This document shows positions 9,374 to 18,077 of a stretch of 64,000 nt of DNA, one piece after another. The notes beneath the pieces were generated by a model, which worked only from the letters and a program-made list of their open reading frames with translations, was not told where the DNA came from and did not search any database. The stretch is from Sporocytophaga myxococcoides DSM 11118 (lineage in GTDB: Bacteria > Bacteroidota > Bacteroidia > Cytophagales > Cytophagaceae): NCBI RefSeq assembly GCF_000426725.1, contig NZ_AUFX01000014.1:1-64000 (forward strand), given 5' to 3'. The translations under genes and the position numbers were made by a program. Position 1 is the stretch's first letter. Each line of letters starts with the position of its first letter.

Positions 9374-10474
9374 ATGGGACTTCAGTGTGGTATTGTAGGA
9401 TTGCCCAATGTAGGGAAATCAACTTTGTTCAACGCACTTTCAAATGCTAAAGCAGAAGCGGCTAATTATCCTTTTTGTACAATTGAGCCAAATGTTGGGG
9501 TGATTACTGTTCCTGATGAACGTTTAATTGCGCTGGAACAACTAGTCAATCCGGAAAAGGTATTACCAACAGTAATAGAGTTTGTTGATATTGCAGGTCT
9601 TGTGAAAGGTGCAAGCAAAGGAGAGGGGTTGGGAAATAAATTTCTTGCCAATATCAGAGAGGTTGATGCTATTATTCACGTTGTCAGATGTTTTGAAGAT
9701 GAGAACATAGTGCACGTTGGTGGTAAAGTGGATCCAATTTCTGATAAAGAAATTATAGATACAGAGCTTCAACTTAAAGATCTGGAATCGGTAGATAAAA
9801 AAATCCTTAAAGTAGAAAAAATAGCTAAAGCTGGTGATGCAAAAGCTAAAAAAGAATTAGCTATCCTAAATCTATTTAAACAAACTCTGGAGAGCGGAAA
9901 AAATGCAAGAAGTCTCCAATTAAACAGTGAAGATGAGCTAGAGGCCGTTGCTGATTTGCATTTGCTGACGATTAAGCCTGTTATTTATGTTGCAAATGTA
10001 GATGAGGGGTCTGTTATCAAAGGCAATAAATTTGTGGATACATTAAAAAATGGCGTAGCTGAAGAAAATGCTCAGGTAATCGTTGTTTGTGCAGCTATTG
10101 AATCTCAAATTGCTGAATTACAGGAAGCTGAAGAAAAGCAGATGTTTCTTCAGGAATATGGTCTTGATGAATCAGGTTTGAATAAACTAATTAAAGCTTC
10201 TTATAAATTACTCAATTTAATTACCTATTTTACAGCGGGTGTAAAAGAAGTGAGGGCTTGGACGATAAAGAGTGGTTGGAAAGCTCCTCAGGCAGCGGGT
10301 GTTATCCACTCTGATTTTGAAAAAGGATTTATTAAGGCTGAAGTAATTAAAATGTCTGATTACGAGAAGTTTAAAACGGAGTTGGCGTGTAAAGAAGCAG
10401 GTAAAATTTCAATTGAAGGAAAAGAATATGTGGTCGAAGACGGTGATATTATGCACTTCCGATTTAATGTTTAA
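9374..10474 (+). CDS. ychF: Ribosome-binding GTPase/ATPase YchF (OLA1 family)
   Basis: This 366-residue protein opens with the Obg-type P-loop GLPNVGKSTLFNAL. It then has DIAGLVKGASKGEGLGNKFL (switch/G3 region with the hydrophobic replacement typical of YchF), a helical insert near residues 140-200, and a C-terminal TGS domain ending VEDGDIMHFRFNV. YchF binds ribosomes and hydrolyses ATP in many bacteria. The downstream Cas6-like gene is 80 bp away on the same strand with no visible terminator, so read-through is possible. Confidence 0.96.
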   Translation: MGLQCGIVGLPNVGKSTLFNALSNAKAEAANYPFCTIEPNVGVITVPDERLIALEQLVNPEKVLPTVIEFVDIAGLVKGASKGEGLGNKFLANIREVDAIIHVVRCFEDENIVHVGGKVDPISDKEIIDTELQLKDLESVDKKILKVEKIAKAGDAKAKKELAILNLFKQTLESGKNARSLQLNSEDELEAVADLHLLTIKPVIYVANVDEGSVIKGNKFVDTLKNGVAEENAQVIVVCAAIESQIAELQEAEEKQMFLQEYGLDESGLNKLIKASYKLLNLITYFTAGVKEVRAWTIKSGWKAPQAAGVIHSDFEKGFIKAEVIKMSDYEKFKTELACKEAGKISIEGKEYVVEDGDIMHFRFNV

Positions 10475-10554
10475 AACAATTTTCCTTAACTTAGTGTTGT
10501 ATCCAGGTAAAATAAAAAGTTTTTTATTAAACGATTTTTTAAAATTATTAAGAT

Positions 10555-11352
10555 TTGAGAGTAAGAATAGTTTTCGGCTTAACAAACAAAGGGGCTTCGG
10601 TACCCTTTCACCATCAGTTTTTACTATCCGGGTTAGTAAATTCTGTGATGGACAGACACAGGATTGAGTTTCCTGATTTCGACTTATATAATTTCTCGGG
10701 CTTAAAAGGACAAACTAAAGTTGGTAAAGAAGGCTTGCACTTCTATTCTAACAAAGTGACTCTTGTCTTTTCAAGTCCAAATGAAAAATATATAGATGTT
10801 TTCGTCAAGGCGTTATTTAAAATGCCTCAGGTTGAAATCGGTAAGTTATTACTCGTTCCTCTCACCGTAGAAAGAGAAGCAGAACCTCAGCTTAGCACAG
10901 AGGTGAAGTTTATCTGTATTTCTCCATTGGTAATTATCAATCCGGAGGAAAAAGGAAGTGATCCTAAAAAATTCATTAGTCCTTCTACAGATATGTTTTC
11001 TGATATGCTTTATGAAAGTACGATGAGTAGAATGGAAAAATCTAAAAGATTTACTCCTGAAGAAATAGCGTCTTTCTACAAATTCCAGATTGTTCCAGAT
11101 AAAGACTATCTTACAAAGATAAGAGAGGAAGAAAAGAAATTTGCACGTATTTTCCCTGTTTTTCATAAAGCTGAAAAATACGAAGTAAGAGGATATACGT
11201 TCCCTTTTACGTTATATGCAGATCCTAAAGTACAGCAGTTTGTATTTGATTGCGGTTTAGGATTCTATGCCTTTAAGGGCTTTGGAATGTTGGATATCGC
11301 TAATGCAGATCCGAACCAAAGAACTACTCCCTTCAATGTTAGTAATGATTAG
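10555..11352 (+). CDS. cas6: Cas6-like CRISPR endoribonuclease, orphan
   Basis: This 265-residue protein resembles Cas6 from end to end. It has an N-terminal ferredoxin-like strand MRVRIVFGL followed by FHHQFLLSGLV (the usual site of the catalytic His), DFDLYNFSGLKG (the family's F-K-L-F-T-F-S-x-L-x-G), and a C-terminal glycine-rich loop GLGFYAFKGFGMLDI. Cas6 cuts CRISPR precursor RNA within the repeat. No other cas gene and no array occur in the window, so its substrate lies elsewhere or is not CRISPR RNA. Translation must start at the TTG at 10555; the first ATG is 30 codons in and would remove the N-terminal strand. It follows ychF and ends in a bidirectional hairpin. Confidence 0.8.
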   Translation: MRVRIVFGLTNKGASVPFHHQFLLSGLVNSVMDRHRIEFPDFDLYNFSGLKGQTKVGKEGLHFYSNKVTLVFSSPNEKYIDVFVKALFKMPQVEIGKLLLVPLTVEREAEPQLSTEVKFICISPLVIINPEEKGSDPKKFISPSTDMFSDMLYESTMSRMEKSKRFTPEEIASFYKFQIVPDKDYLTKIREEEKKFARIFPVFHKAEKYEVRGYTFPFTLYADPKVQQFVFDCGLGFYAFKGFGMLDIANADPNQRTTPFNVSND

Positions 11353-11392
11353 TAATATAAACGGGAGAAATTACTTTCTTCCGTTTATATTA
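11353..11392. terminator. Long bidirectional hairpin between the cas6-like and DUF5103 genes
   Basis: The arms 11353-11370 and 11375-11392 form an 18-bp stem with a single G-T pair and a 4-nt loop. The stem begins right after the cas6-like stop codon, and the loop contains the stop codon of the convergent gene. Confidence 0.88.
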
Positions 11393-12684
11393 ATTGATTT
11401 ATAACCTACCACAACATCAGATCTCGCTCCCGGTGGTCTATAATAGACTATAAAATCGTACAAATTCTGGGTCGCGAAATGAGATCCTTCAAAAAAAACT
11501 TCATCACTGATTTTGCTTCCTTGTGGTACAAAAGCATATCTGTAATTGTAATAGCCTTGTTTTAATAAGGTTTTCAATTGATATGTGTTTGTTTCACTAT
11601 TAAATAATAATTCAGAACCAGGCCCTAAGTCATAATTATTAAATGATCCTACCACAAATACCTTACCCGGTACAGGTTCTTTGGTATCCAGTAAGAAATT
11701 TGTAAATATATAATCAGGTTCCACTTCTTTTGTCTTTGTTTCGTAAAGCTCCACAACAAAACGCCCGTCAATATCAGGATAAAGTGCGTAAGCTTGGTTA
11801 TTTGTGCTAAGATCTCTCTTTAAAAAAGCTTCCGCAAAATCTGGCTGAATAGATATTTTATCTACATTAATATCATTAAACTTTACACTCCTAGTACTGA
11901 ATGTCCTGAATTCGTTTCCGCCAGGAAAATTATTTTCTAGGTTAAAGAAATTGTAATCAAGTTTATGGATATCCTCTTGGACATATAAGGGTTGCAAATT
12001 GTCTATTACTTTATCCCATCTATTGTTTTGCCGAATAACTACTTTTACAGAACCTCTGGGATTTATAATTTCCATATTAGGGTACAATATATTAAAATCC
12101 AGTTGTTGGTGGGTGAAGCGTTGATTAATTCCTGTAGAAGGTTTTTGCTCAGCTACTATAGCTACTTTGCTATCAAAAACAATAAACCTCTTGGTTAAAA
12201 TTAAATCTGATTCATCACCACTTCTATAGATGACCGCAAGGTAATTGCCTGTTACTTTTACTTTAGGTAACGTTGTTTTGTAATGAGTATAAGGAATTCG
12301 TGTTCCTATTGATGACTTTCTATCCTCAATAAAATTTTCATTGTAGCCATCAAGGTATTGAACTGTGCTAAGGCTAGAGATCGTCCAGTCTGCATTGCAG
12401 TGAATGATTTTCAGGTATAAGCTCGATGTATTTTCTCCTAATTCATCAAATTCTAAAATCAGCGGCACATTCTGAATTAAAGGTACTATGGGAGTATTCA
12501 ATTCATCATTGGTTCCTGAATTAGCAGGATATAGCAATACCGTTTTAAACGTTTCTTCATATACACAATCACGTGTAACTAGGGCTTTGTCTTGTGATTT
12601 TAAATTACTACTAAAAATCAGTTGGATAATGCCCGAAATAAATAGGAGACTAGAAAGTCTCCTTAAAAATTTAGATTTTATCAT
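11371..12684 (-). CDS. DUF5103 protein, type IX secretion system plug-type
   Basis: This 437-residue protein starts at the ATG at 12684 (MIKSKFLRRLSSLLFISG), which begins a signal peptide. A longer frame upstream only reads through the end of the neighbouring ABC-F gene. It shows the DUF5103 pattern: an N-terminal beta domain with LKIIHCNADW, and a C-terminal immunoglobulin-like glycogen-binding-type fold with FVVGSFNNYD. Proteins of this family are annotated as the T9SS plug that closes the SprA translocon from the periplasmic side. The start lies 1 bp after the ABC-F stop, so the two are likely co-transcribed, though the functional link is unclear. Confidence 0.82.
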   Translation of the reverse strand: MIKSKFLRRLSSLLFISGIIQLIFSSNLKSQDKALVTRDCVYEETFKTVLLYPANSGTNDELNTPIVPLIQNVPLILEFDELGENTSSLYLKIIHCNADWTISSLSTVQYLDGYNENFIEDRKSSIGTRIPYTHYKTTLPKVKVTGNYLAVIYRSGDESDLILTKRFIVFDSKVAIVAEQKPSTGINQRFTHQQLDFNILYPNMEIINPRGSVKVVIRQNNRWDKVIDNLQPLYVQEDIHKLDYNFFNLENNFPGGNEFRTFSTRSVKFNDINVDKISIQPDFAEAFLKRDLSTNNQAYALYPDIDGRFVVELYETKTKEVEPDYIFTNFLLDTKEPVPGKVFVVGSFNNYDLGPGSELLFNSETNTYQLKTLLKQGYYNYRYAFVPQGSKISDEVFFEGSHFATQNLYDFIVYYRPPGARSDVVVGYKSININGRK

Positions 12685-12685
12685 A

Positions 12686-14611
12686 TTATTTTTTCTCTTC
12701 AAGCTCTTGGATTTTTTCTGCATATGCATCCCATTTCTGCTGTTCTTCTTCCAGTTGCTGACGAAGCTGCTCATATTTAGAGTTAATATCTGCAAGTTTT
12801 TGAACATTACTATAAACGTCAGGCTTTGCCAATTCTTCTTCTACTTTTACTTTTTTATTTTCCAGTTCCGTTATTCTTGCTTCAGTTTTATCCAGTTGAT
12901 TTTGGAGGCTCTTTAGTTCTTTTTGGATATCCTTTCCTGGTTCAATATTATTTTTAACAGGCTTTTCTTCAGATTTCTTAGGTGAAGGGCTTGCAGGTGC
13001 AGCTGTCGGATTTTTAACTCTTTGTTCCTGCCAGTAACAGTATTCTTCGTAGGTTCCGGGATACTCTTTTATTTCATTGTCTTCTATAAACCAGATTTTA
13101 TTAGCTACCTGAGACACAAAATGTCTGTCGTGCGAAATTACAATATAGGTTCCTTCATATTGTTGAAGAGCCTGTATCAGAATATTCACAGAGACAATAT
13201 CCAGGTGGTTTGTTGGCTCATCCAGCAACAGAAAATTGGCTTCTGAAATCAGTGTTTTGGCAAGTGCTACTCTTGATTTTTCTCCTCCTGATAATACTTT
13301 GATTTTTTTGAAAACATCATCATTTGAAAAGAGGAAACAGCCCAGTACTGAGCGAAGCTCTAACTCTGATTTGTCGCTGCCAGCTTCTTTAAGCTCATCC
13401 AGCATAGAGTTGTTAACGTTTAGAGATTCAAGCTGGTGCTGTGCAAAAAATCCTTGAAGAACATTGTGTCCTTCTGTTCTTTCTCCTTCTATATTTTCAG
13501 TACCTGCTATGATTCTTAAAAGAGTAGATTTTCCTTTACCATTCGCGCCAATCAGGGCTATTTTATCTCCTCTTTCAATGATTGCATGTGTATTCCTTAA
13601 AATATTAAGGTCTGCATAAGACTTTGAAATATTTTTTAACGAGAGAATTGTTCTTCCTGGATTTTTGCTAAACTTAAATCTGAAGTTAACCCTTGCATTT
13701 TCCTCCACTACATCCTCAATCATATCCATACGTTCTAAAGATTTTACACGTGATTGGACTTGGCGTGCTTTAGATGCTTTTGCTTTGAAACGGTCTATAA
13801 AACGCTCCGTTTGGCGGATTTTGGATTGCTGATTTTCAAAGGCTCCTTTCTGAATCTCGGCCCTAAGGGCCTTTTCTTCAAGGTAAAATTGATAGTTACC
13901 AGCATATATGTGAAGATTCTGCTGAGTTACTTCCACAACCGTTTTTACAGTATTATCAAGAAAATACCGGTCGTGAGAAACTACAATAATAGCACCTTCA
14001 TAACTTTCTAGATATTTCTCTATCCATTGAATGGATGGAAGGTCAAGGTGGTTGGTAGGCTCATCAAGAAGAAGGAGCGATGGTTTTGCTAAAAGGAGTT
14101 TAGCAAGCATCACCCGCATTCTCCATCCTCCGGAAAATGTTTTTAAAGGTTTCTCCAGATCTCTAGTGGAAAAGCCAAGTCCCTCTAGTATTTCTTCTGC
14201 TTTGGATTGAATCGAATAACCATCCAATGCTTCAAATCTTTCTTGTAGTTTAGTTAGTTTGTCAACTAGTGAGTCTTTATAATCGACCTCCATTTCTTTT
14301 AGAACTTCATCGATTTTCTTTTGAAGGGCCATTGCTTCTTCAAAAGCCTGCATCGCTACATGGAGTATGCTCTCCTGAGAATCATAGGAGAGAAGATCCT
14401 GATTAAGAAAACCAATAGTACATTCTCCGCTTCTGGAAATATCTCCTTTGTCTGGCTTATACTCTCCTGTAATAAGGCGAAGCAGCGTTGATTTGCCTGT
14501 TCCATTGGCACCTATTAGTCCAATTCTGTCTTTAGGCTTTATATGTAGGGAAACATCTTCGTAAAGTGGACGACTACCAAAATAGAAAGACAGATTGTTT
14601 ATTGAGAGCAT
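12686..14611 (-). CDS. ABC-F family ATPase (Uup/EttA-like translation factor)
   Basis: This 641-residue soluble protein has two ABC domains and no membrane segment. Walker A motifs are GANGTGKST (near residue 35) and GANGKGKST (near 350). The signatures are FSGGWRMR and LSGGEKSR, and each Walker B ends in LLLDEPTNHLD. A charged linker separates the domains, and the C-terminus (about 545-641) is a coiled coil rich in Glu/Lys as in Uup. ABC-F proteins bind the ribosomal E site or act in ribosome/DNA repair. The subfamily cannot be fixed by eye. Confidence 0.93.
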   Translation of the reverse strand: MLSINNLSFYFGSRPLYEDVSLHIKPKDRIGLIGANGTGKSTLLRLITGEYKPDKGDISRSGECTIGFLNQDLLSYDSQESILHVAMQAFEEAMALQKKIDEVLKEMEVDYKDSLVDKLTKLQERFEALDGYSIQSKAEEILEGLGFSTRDLEKPLKTFSGGWRMRVMLAKLLLAKPSLLLLDEPTNHLDLPSIQWIEKYLESYEGAIIVVSHDRYFLDNTVKTVVEVTQQNLHIYAGNYQFYLEEKALRAEIQKGAFENQQSKIRQTERFIDRFKAKASKARQVQSRVKSLERMDMIEDVVEENARVNFRFKFSKNPGRTILSLKNISKSYADLNILRNTHAIIERGDKIALIGANGKGKSTLLRIIAGTENIEGERTEGHNVLQGFFAQHQLESLNVNNSMLDELKEAGSDKSELELRSVLGCFLFSNDDVFKKIKVLSGGEKSRVALAKTLISEANFLLLDEPTNHLDIVSVNILIQALQQYEGTYIVISHDRHFVSQVANKIWFIEDNEIKEYPGTYEEYCYWQEQRVKNPTAAPASPSPKKSEEKPVKNNIEPGKDIQKELKSLQNQLDKTEARITELENKKVKVEEELAKPDVYSNVQKLADINSKYEQLRQQLEEEQQKWDAYAEKIQELEEKK

Positions 14612-14741
14612 AATTTTAGAATAATAAAATAAAAGGCAAATTTAACCAATTAAGAGGAGTATGGAAAGTTTTATCAAATAATGAAGGCCAGGGAGTAAAA
14701 GTTCAATGCTATTTAATTAATTTTGGGTTAAAAATACTCCT

Positions 14742-15236
14742 ATGCATAAACCCGCTTTTGATGATATTTATATGGAACTGGCTGTAAATCTTTCCAAAAG
14801 ATCTCACTGTGTAAAAAGACAAGTAGGAGCAGTACTTACCAAAGATACCAGAATTATTTCAATTGGTTATAATGGACCTCCTGCTGGTACTCATAATTGC
14901 GATGAAGAATGGCCAGGAGAGGGGTGCCCGCGGGATTCAAAAGGAAGCTGTTCTCTTGCCTTGCATGCTGAACAAAATGCCATTATCTATGCAATAGATA
15001 ATGGTGCAATAATTAAGGGATCAACTATATATGTTACACTCTCCCCCTGTATTGCCTGCGCCAGAGTTATTTTCAGTCTTGGAATTTCAAAAGTAATTTT
15101 CCTTCATTCATATGCTGAATATAAAGGTATTGCGAGTGATGAAGGCGTAGACTTTTTAAGGAAGTTTGGTGTCGAAGTTGAAAAATACAAGGGTGAGTTA
15201 CCTCATTTTACCCCTAATGATGTAAGTCGAGGTTAA
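14742..15236 (+). CDS. Deoxycytidylate (dCMP) deaminase
   Basis: This 164-residue zinc enzyme has the deaminase motifs HAEQNAI (zinc-binding His and catalytic Glu) and SPCIACAR (PCxxC zinc ligands). The N-terminal SKRSHCVKRQVGAVLTKD and the GYNGPPAGTHNCDE loop are characteristic of dCMP deaminase/ComEB. It makes dUMP for thymidylate synthesis. It converges on murB with 2 bp between stop codons and shares a hairpin with it. Confidence 0.93.
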   Translation: MHKPAFDDIYMELAVNLSKRSHCVKRQVGAVLTKDTRIISIGYNGPPAGTHNCDEEWPGEGCPRDSKGSCSLALHAEQNAIIYAIDNGAIIKGSTIYVTLSPCIACARVIFSLGISKVIFLHSYAEYKGIASDEGVDFLRKFGVEVEKYKGELPHFTPNDVSRG

Positions 15237-15256
15237 TATTATAAAATATTAACCTC
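15229..15256. terminator. Shared hairpin over the dCMP deaminase and murB stop codons
   Basis: A perfect 12-bp stem GAGGTTAATATT/AATATTAACCTC (15229-15240 and 15245-15256) has a 4-nt loop. Both convergent genes have their stop codon inside the structure. Confidence 0.82.
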
Positions 15257-16255
15257 TGTTTCCAGCTCAATCCCGAATTTTTCAGTTACGGATTTTTTAA
15301 TTTCTAAAGAAAGATTTTTGATTTCTTCTCCACTGGCTTTACCACAATTAATTAAAACCAGGGCCTGATTTTTATGAACACCTGCATTGCCGATAACTTT
15401 TCCTTTCCAGCCACACTGTTCATTTAACCAACCTGCCGGAACCTTTACCTTTCCAGGTTCGCAGGGGAAAAAAGGTATAGTCGGGTATTGAAGCTTTAGT
15501 TTTGCAAATTGCTCTTCCGGAATTTCAGGATTTTTAAAGAAACTTCCTGCGTTGCCAATTACCGAAGGATCAGGAAGTTTTGATTTTCTGATATGAATAA
15601 CAGCATCACTTACATCTTTAACGGTTGGTTTAAATACATTCATCTCTTTTAATGTATCTGTAATAGCTCCATAGGAAATATTGAGATGAGGGTTTTTTTC
15701 CAGTTTAAAAAATACATTGGTGATGACAAATTTTCCTTTAAAGTGCTGTTTAAAAATGCTGTCTCTGTATCCGAATAAACAATCTTGGTTTGTAAATACA
15801 GCCTTATCACCAGTTGCAATATGGATAGCTTCAAGGCTTTCCATGCAATCTTTAATTTCTACTCCATAAGCTCCTATATTTTGGACTGGGGCAGCACCTA
15901 CAGAACCGGGAATTAGAGATAAATTTTCTAACCCTCCAAAACCTCGAGTTACTGTATACAATACAAGATCATGCCATAGCTCTCCTGCACCTGCTTTGAT
16001 GTAGACAGAAGTGTCATTTTGTCCAATAATTTCAATACCTTTTATTTGGTTATGCATGACAAGCCCATCAAAATCTTTTGTAAATAGGATGTTGCTGCCG
16101 CCACCAAGCACTAGTTTGGGTAAATTTTTATATTCTTCATTATTCAATATTTCTAATAACTCGCTCTCATTTTTAAACTGAGTATACCCTTTTGTATTGA
16201 CATCTATCCCAAAAGTGTTGTATTTCTTTAAACTTACGTCTGATTTAATTTCCAT
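15239..16255 (-). CDS. murB: UDP-N-acetylenolpyruvoylglucosamine reductase
   Basis: This 338-residue flavoenzyme catalyses the second step of UDP-MurNAc synthesis. It shows the FAD-binding segment LVLGGGSNILF (residues about 48-58), IPGSVGAAPVQNIGAYG, the catalytic Ser region GSFFKNP, and a C-terminal VGIELETEV-like end. The length matches the long type I MurB of E. coli. It is transcribed away from the respiratory operon, and the start MEIKSDVSLKKYNTFGI is standard. Confidence 0.95.
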   Translation of the reverse strand: MEIKSDVSLKKYNTFGIDVNTKGYTQFKNESELLEILNNEEYKNLPKLVLGGGSNILFTKDFDGLVMHNQIKGIEIIGQNDTSVYIKAGAGELWHDLVLYTVTRGFGGLENLSLIPGSVGAAPVQNIGAYGVEIKDCMESLEAIHIATGDKAVFTNQDCLFGYRDSIFKQHFKGKFVITNVFFKLEKNPHLNISYGAITDTLKEMNVFKPTVKDVSDAVIHIRKSKLPDPSVIGNAGSFFKNPEIPEEQFAKLKLQYPTIPFFPCEPGKVKVPAGWLNEQCGWKGKVIGNAGVHKNQALVLINCGKASGEEIKNLSLEIKKSVTEKFGIELETEVNIL

Positions 16256-16741
16256 TTAATATAAAAATTCTCCTATAAAAACCCCAAGTATTTTAATTCT
16301 GTTCAAAGTTAACTTTTCAAAAAAAGAAAAAGATGACGAAGATCAAATTTTACATTTTGAGCTAAAAAAACTTATTCACATTTTTTTAGAATCATGTAAG
16401 GAATAGGTAAGATTTTGAAGATGTTAACATCTGAAGTTAAAAATCATAATAGGTTGAAATCATGAGGTTTAGTTATTAAAAGTACTTGTTTTGGGGTAAT
16501 TATTTGATTTATAAACTTTTAAAATGAATTGTCCACAAAGTTTAGTATTTTTTGTGGAAAAAAGTTATTTAAAATCATTCTAAATTATGACCATTTTTTG
16601 GGTTTTTAAAATGTAATTAATTGATATTCAGTGGTATTTTATTGGAAAGCTTGGTAAGGTTATATTTTCCCTAAAATTGCTCTAAAAACATTTTTGATAA
16701 ATTCAATTCCCATACTAGATTTGTGCGACTTTATAAAGAGT
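16256..16741. other. Gene-free divergent promoter region of murB and the respiratory operon
   Basis: This stretch of nearly 500 bp is strongly AT-rich and has no credible ORF. It must carry the promoters of both divergent units. No hairpin or clear operator stands out. Confidence 0.5.
16642..16668 (+). promoter_or_regulatory. Candidate promoter of the ACIII/oxidase operon
   Basis: TTG at 16642-16644 and TATATTTT at 16661-16668 resemble the Bacteroidota -33/-7 pair (TTG and TAnnTTTG), spaced 16 bp. The last base of the -7 box deviates and the spacer is at the short limit. Confidence 0.3.
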
Positions 16742-16774
16742 ATGCCCAAATTAACGGATAAAACTAATTTTAAC

Positions 16775-18040
16775 ATGTCCTTAACCAATACCATCAATCG
16801 CTCGGCGATTACTTTGTTATTACTTTTTCTTTCACTTTTTGTCAGTTTGCCATCGAATGGTCAGGAGAAACCGGCTGCGGGCGCAGCAGGAGCCGATCCA
16901 GCAAAGGTAGCTGAAGGTGCAAAGTTGTTTGAAGCAAATTGTAAGGCTTGTCACGCTGTCAATGACGTAGTTGTTGGGCCTGCGCTGAAAGATGTGAACA
17001 AAAGAAGACCAATCGCCTGGATTGTAAACTTCGTTCACAATTCACAGAAAGTAATTGCAAGTGGAGATCCGTATGCTGTTGAGCTTTTCAACAAATACAA
17101 CAAAACTGAAATGAAATCTTTCCCTGAACTTTCAGAGGATCAGATTAAAAGTATTGTAGCATATATTGTAGATGAAGGTGGAAAAGCTAAAGTTACCCCT
17201 GGGCCAACGACAACTACAGATCCAAATCAGCCAGAGGATAAATCTAAAGGAGAAGGCGAATATTCTGGCATAATCCTTATCCTTATCATCATCGTTCTAG
17301 TTCTAGTTCTTGTAATGTTAGTTGTATTTCTTTCGGTATTGAAAAGATACCTGAAAGACAAAGAAGAAAAACTTGCAGAATCTGACAGAGAAATAGTAAA
17401 TCAAAAATTTGATATACTAAAAGTAATAAAAAGCAAAGGATTCCTTTCTATAGTAGGTATCATCTTTGTTTCCTTAGCACTCAGAGCTTGCTGGAACAAC
17501 ATGTTCTATGTAGGTGTAGATCAAGGCTATGCTCCAATACAGCCAATACCATTCTCTCATAAACTTCACGCTGGTCAGTACAAAATCGATTGTAACTATT
17601 GCCACACTGGAGTAACTAAAGGTAAACAAGCAAACATCCCATCTTTGAATATCTGTATGAACTGCCACTCTCAAATTAAGAGCGGTCCAAGATTCGGTCA
17701 GGATGGAATTGCAAAAGTTATTGACGCTTACAATTCAAATAAGCCTGTGAAATGGGTAAGAGTACACAACCTTCCTGATCTTGCTTACTTCAACCATGCC
17801 CAACACGTGAAAGTGGGTGGTATAGAATGTAAGACATGTCACGGTCAGATCGATACCATGGAAGTTGTAAGACAGCACTCACCTTTAACAATGGGATGGT
17901 GCATCAATTGCCACAGAGAGACTGCGGTGAACGGAAAAGACAATGCTTATTATGACAAGCTCCTTGAGCTTCATTCTAAGAAAGGTCCGTTGAAAGTTGC
18001 TGAAAACGGAGGTCTTGAGTGTGCAAAATGTCACTATTAA
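16775..18040 (+). CDS. actA: Alternative complex III subunit A, multihaem cytochrome c
   Basis: The protein is 421 residues from the ATG at 16775. In-frame starts at 16742 and 16694 would lengthen the signal peptide unusually. It has six CxxCH haem sites: one (CKACH) in an N-terminal monohaem cytochrome c domain near residue 56, then a membrane segment (about 165-190), a second hydrophobic segment near 230, and five sites (CNYCH, CMNCH, CKTCH, CINCH, CAKCH) in the pentahaem domain. The pentahaem part is the canonical ActA that passes electrons from ActB towards the oxidase; the fused monohaem domain is common in Bacteroidota. It is the first gene of the respiratory operon. Confidence 0.9.
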   Translation: MSLTNTINRSAITLLLLFLSLFVSLPSNGQEKPAAGAAGADPAKVAEGAKLFEANCKACHAVNDVVVGPALKDVNKRRPIAWIVNFVHNSQKVIASGDPYAVELFNKYNKTEMKSFPELSEDQIKSIVAYIVDEGGKAKVTPGPTTTTDPNQPEDKSKGEGEYSGIILILIIIVLVLVLVMLVVFLSVLKRYLKDKEEKLAESDREIVNQKFDILKVIKSKGFLSIVGIIFVSLALRACWNNMFYVGVDQGYAPIQPIPFSHKLHAGQYKIDCNYCHTGVTKGKQANIPSLNICMNCHSQIKSGPRFGQDGIAKVIDAYNSNKPVKWVRVHNLPDLAYFNHAQHVKVGGIECKTCHGQIDTMEVVRQHSPLTMGWCINCHRETAVNGKDNAYYDKLLELHSKKGPLKVAENGGLECAKCHY

Positions 18041-18077
18041 TCAATTTAGAAGCCTAATTCATTTTATATAGATTCTT

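Noticed and set aside
10413-10667. 84-codon frame spanning the end of ychF and the start of the cas6-like gene
   Set aside because: It is out of frame with both real genes and explained by them.
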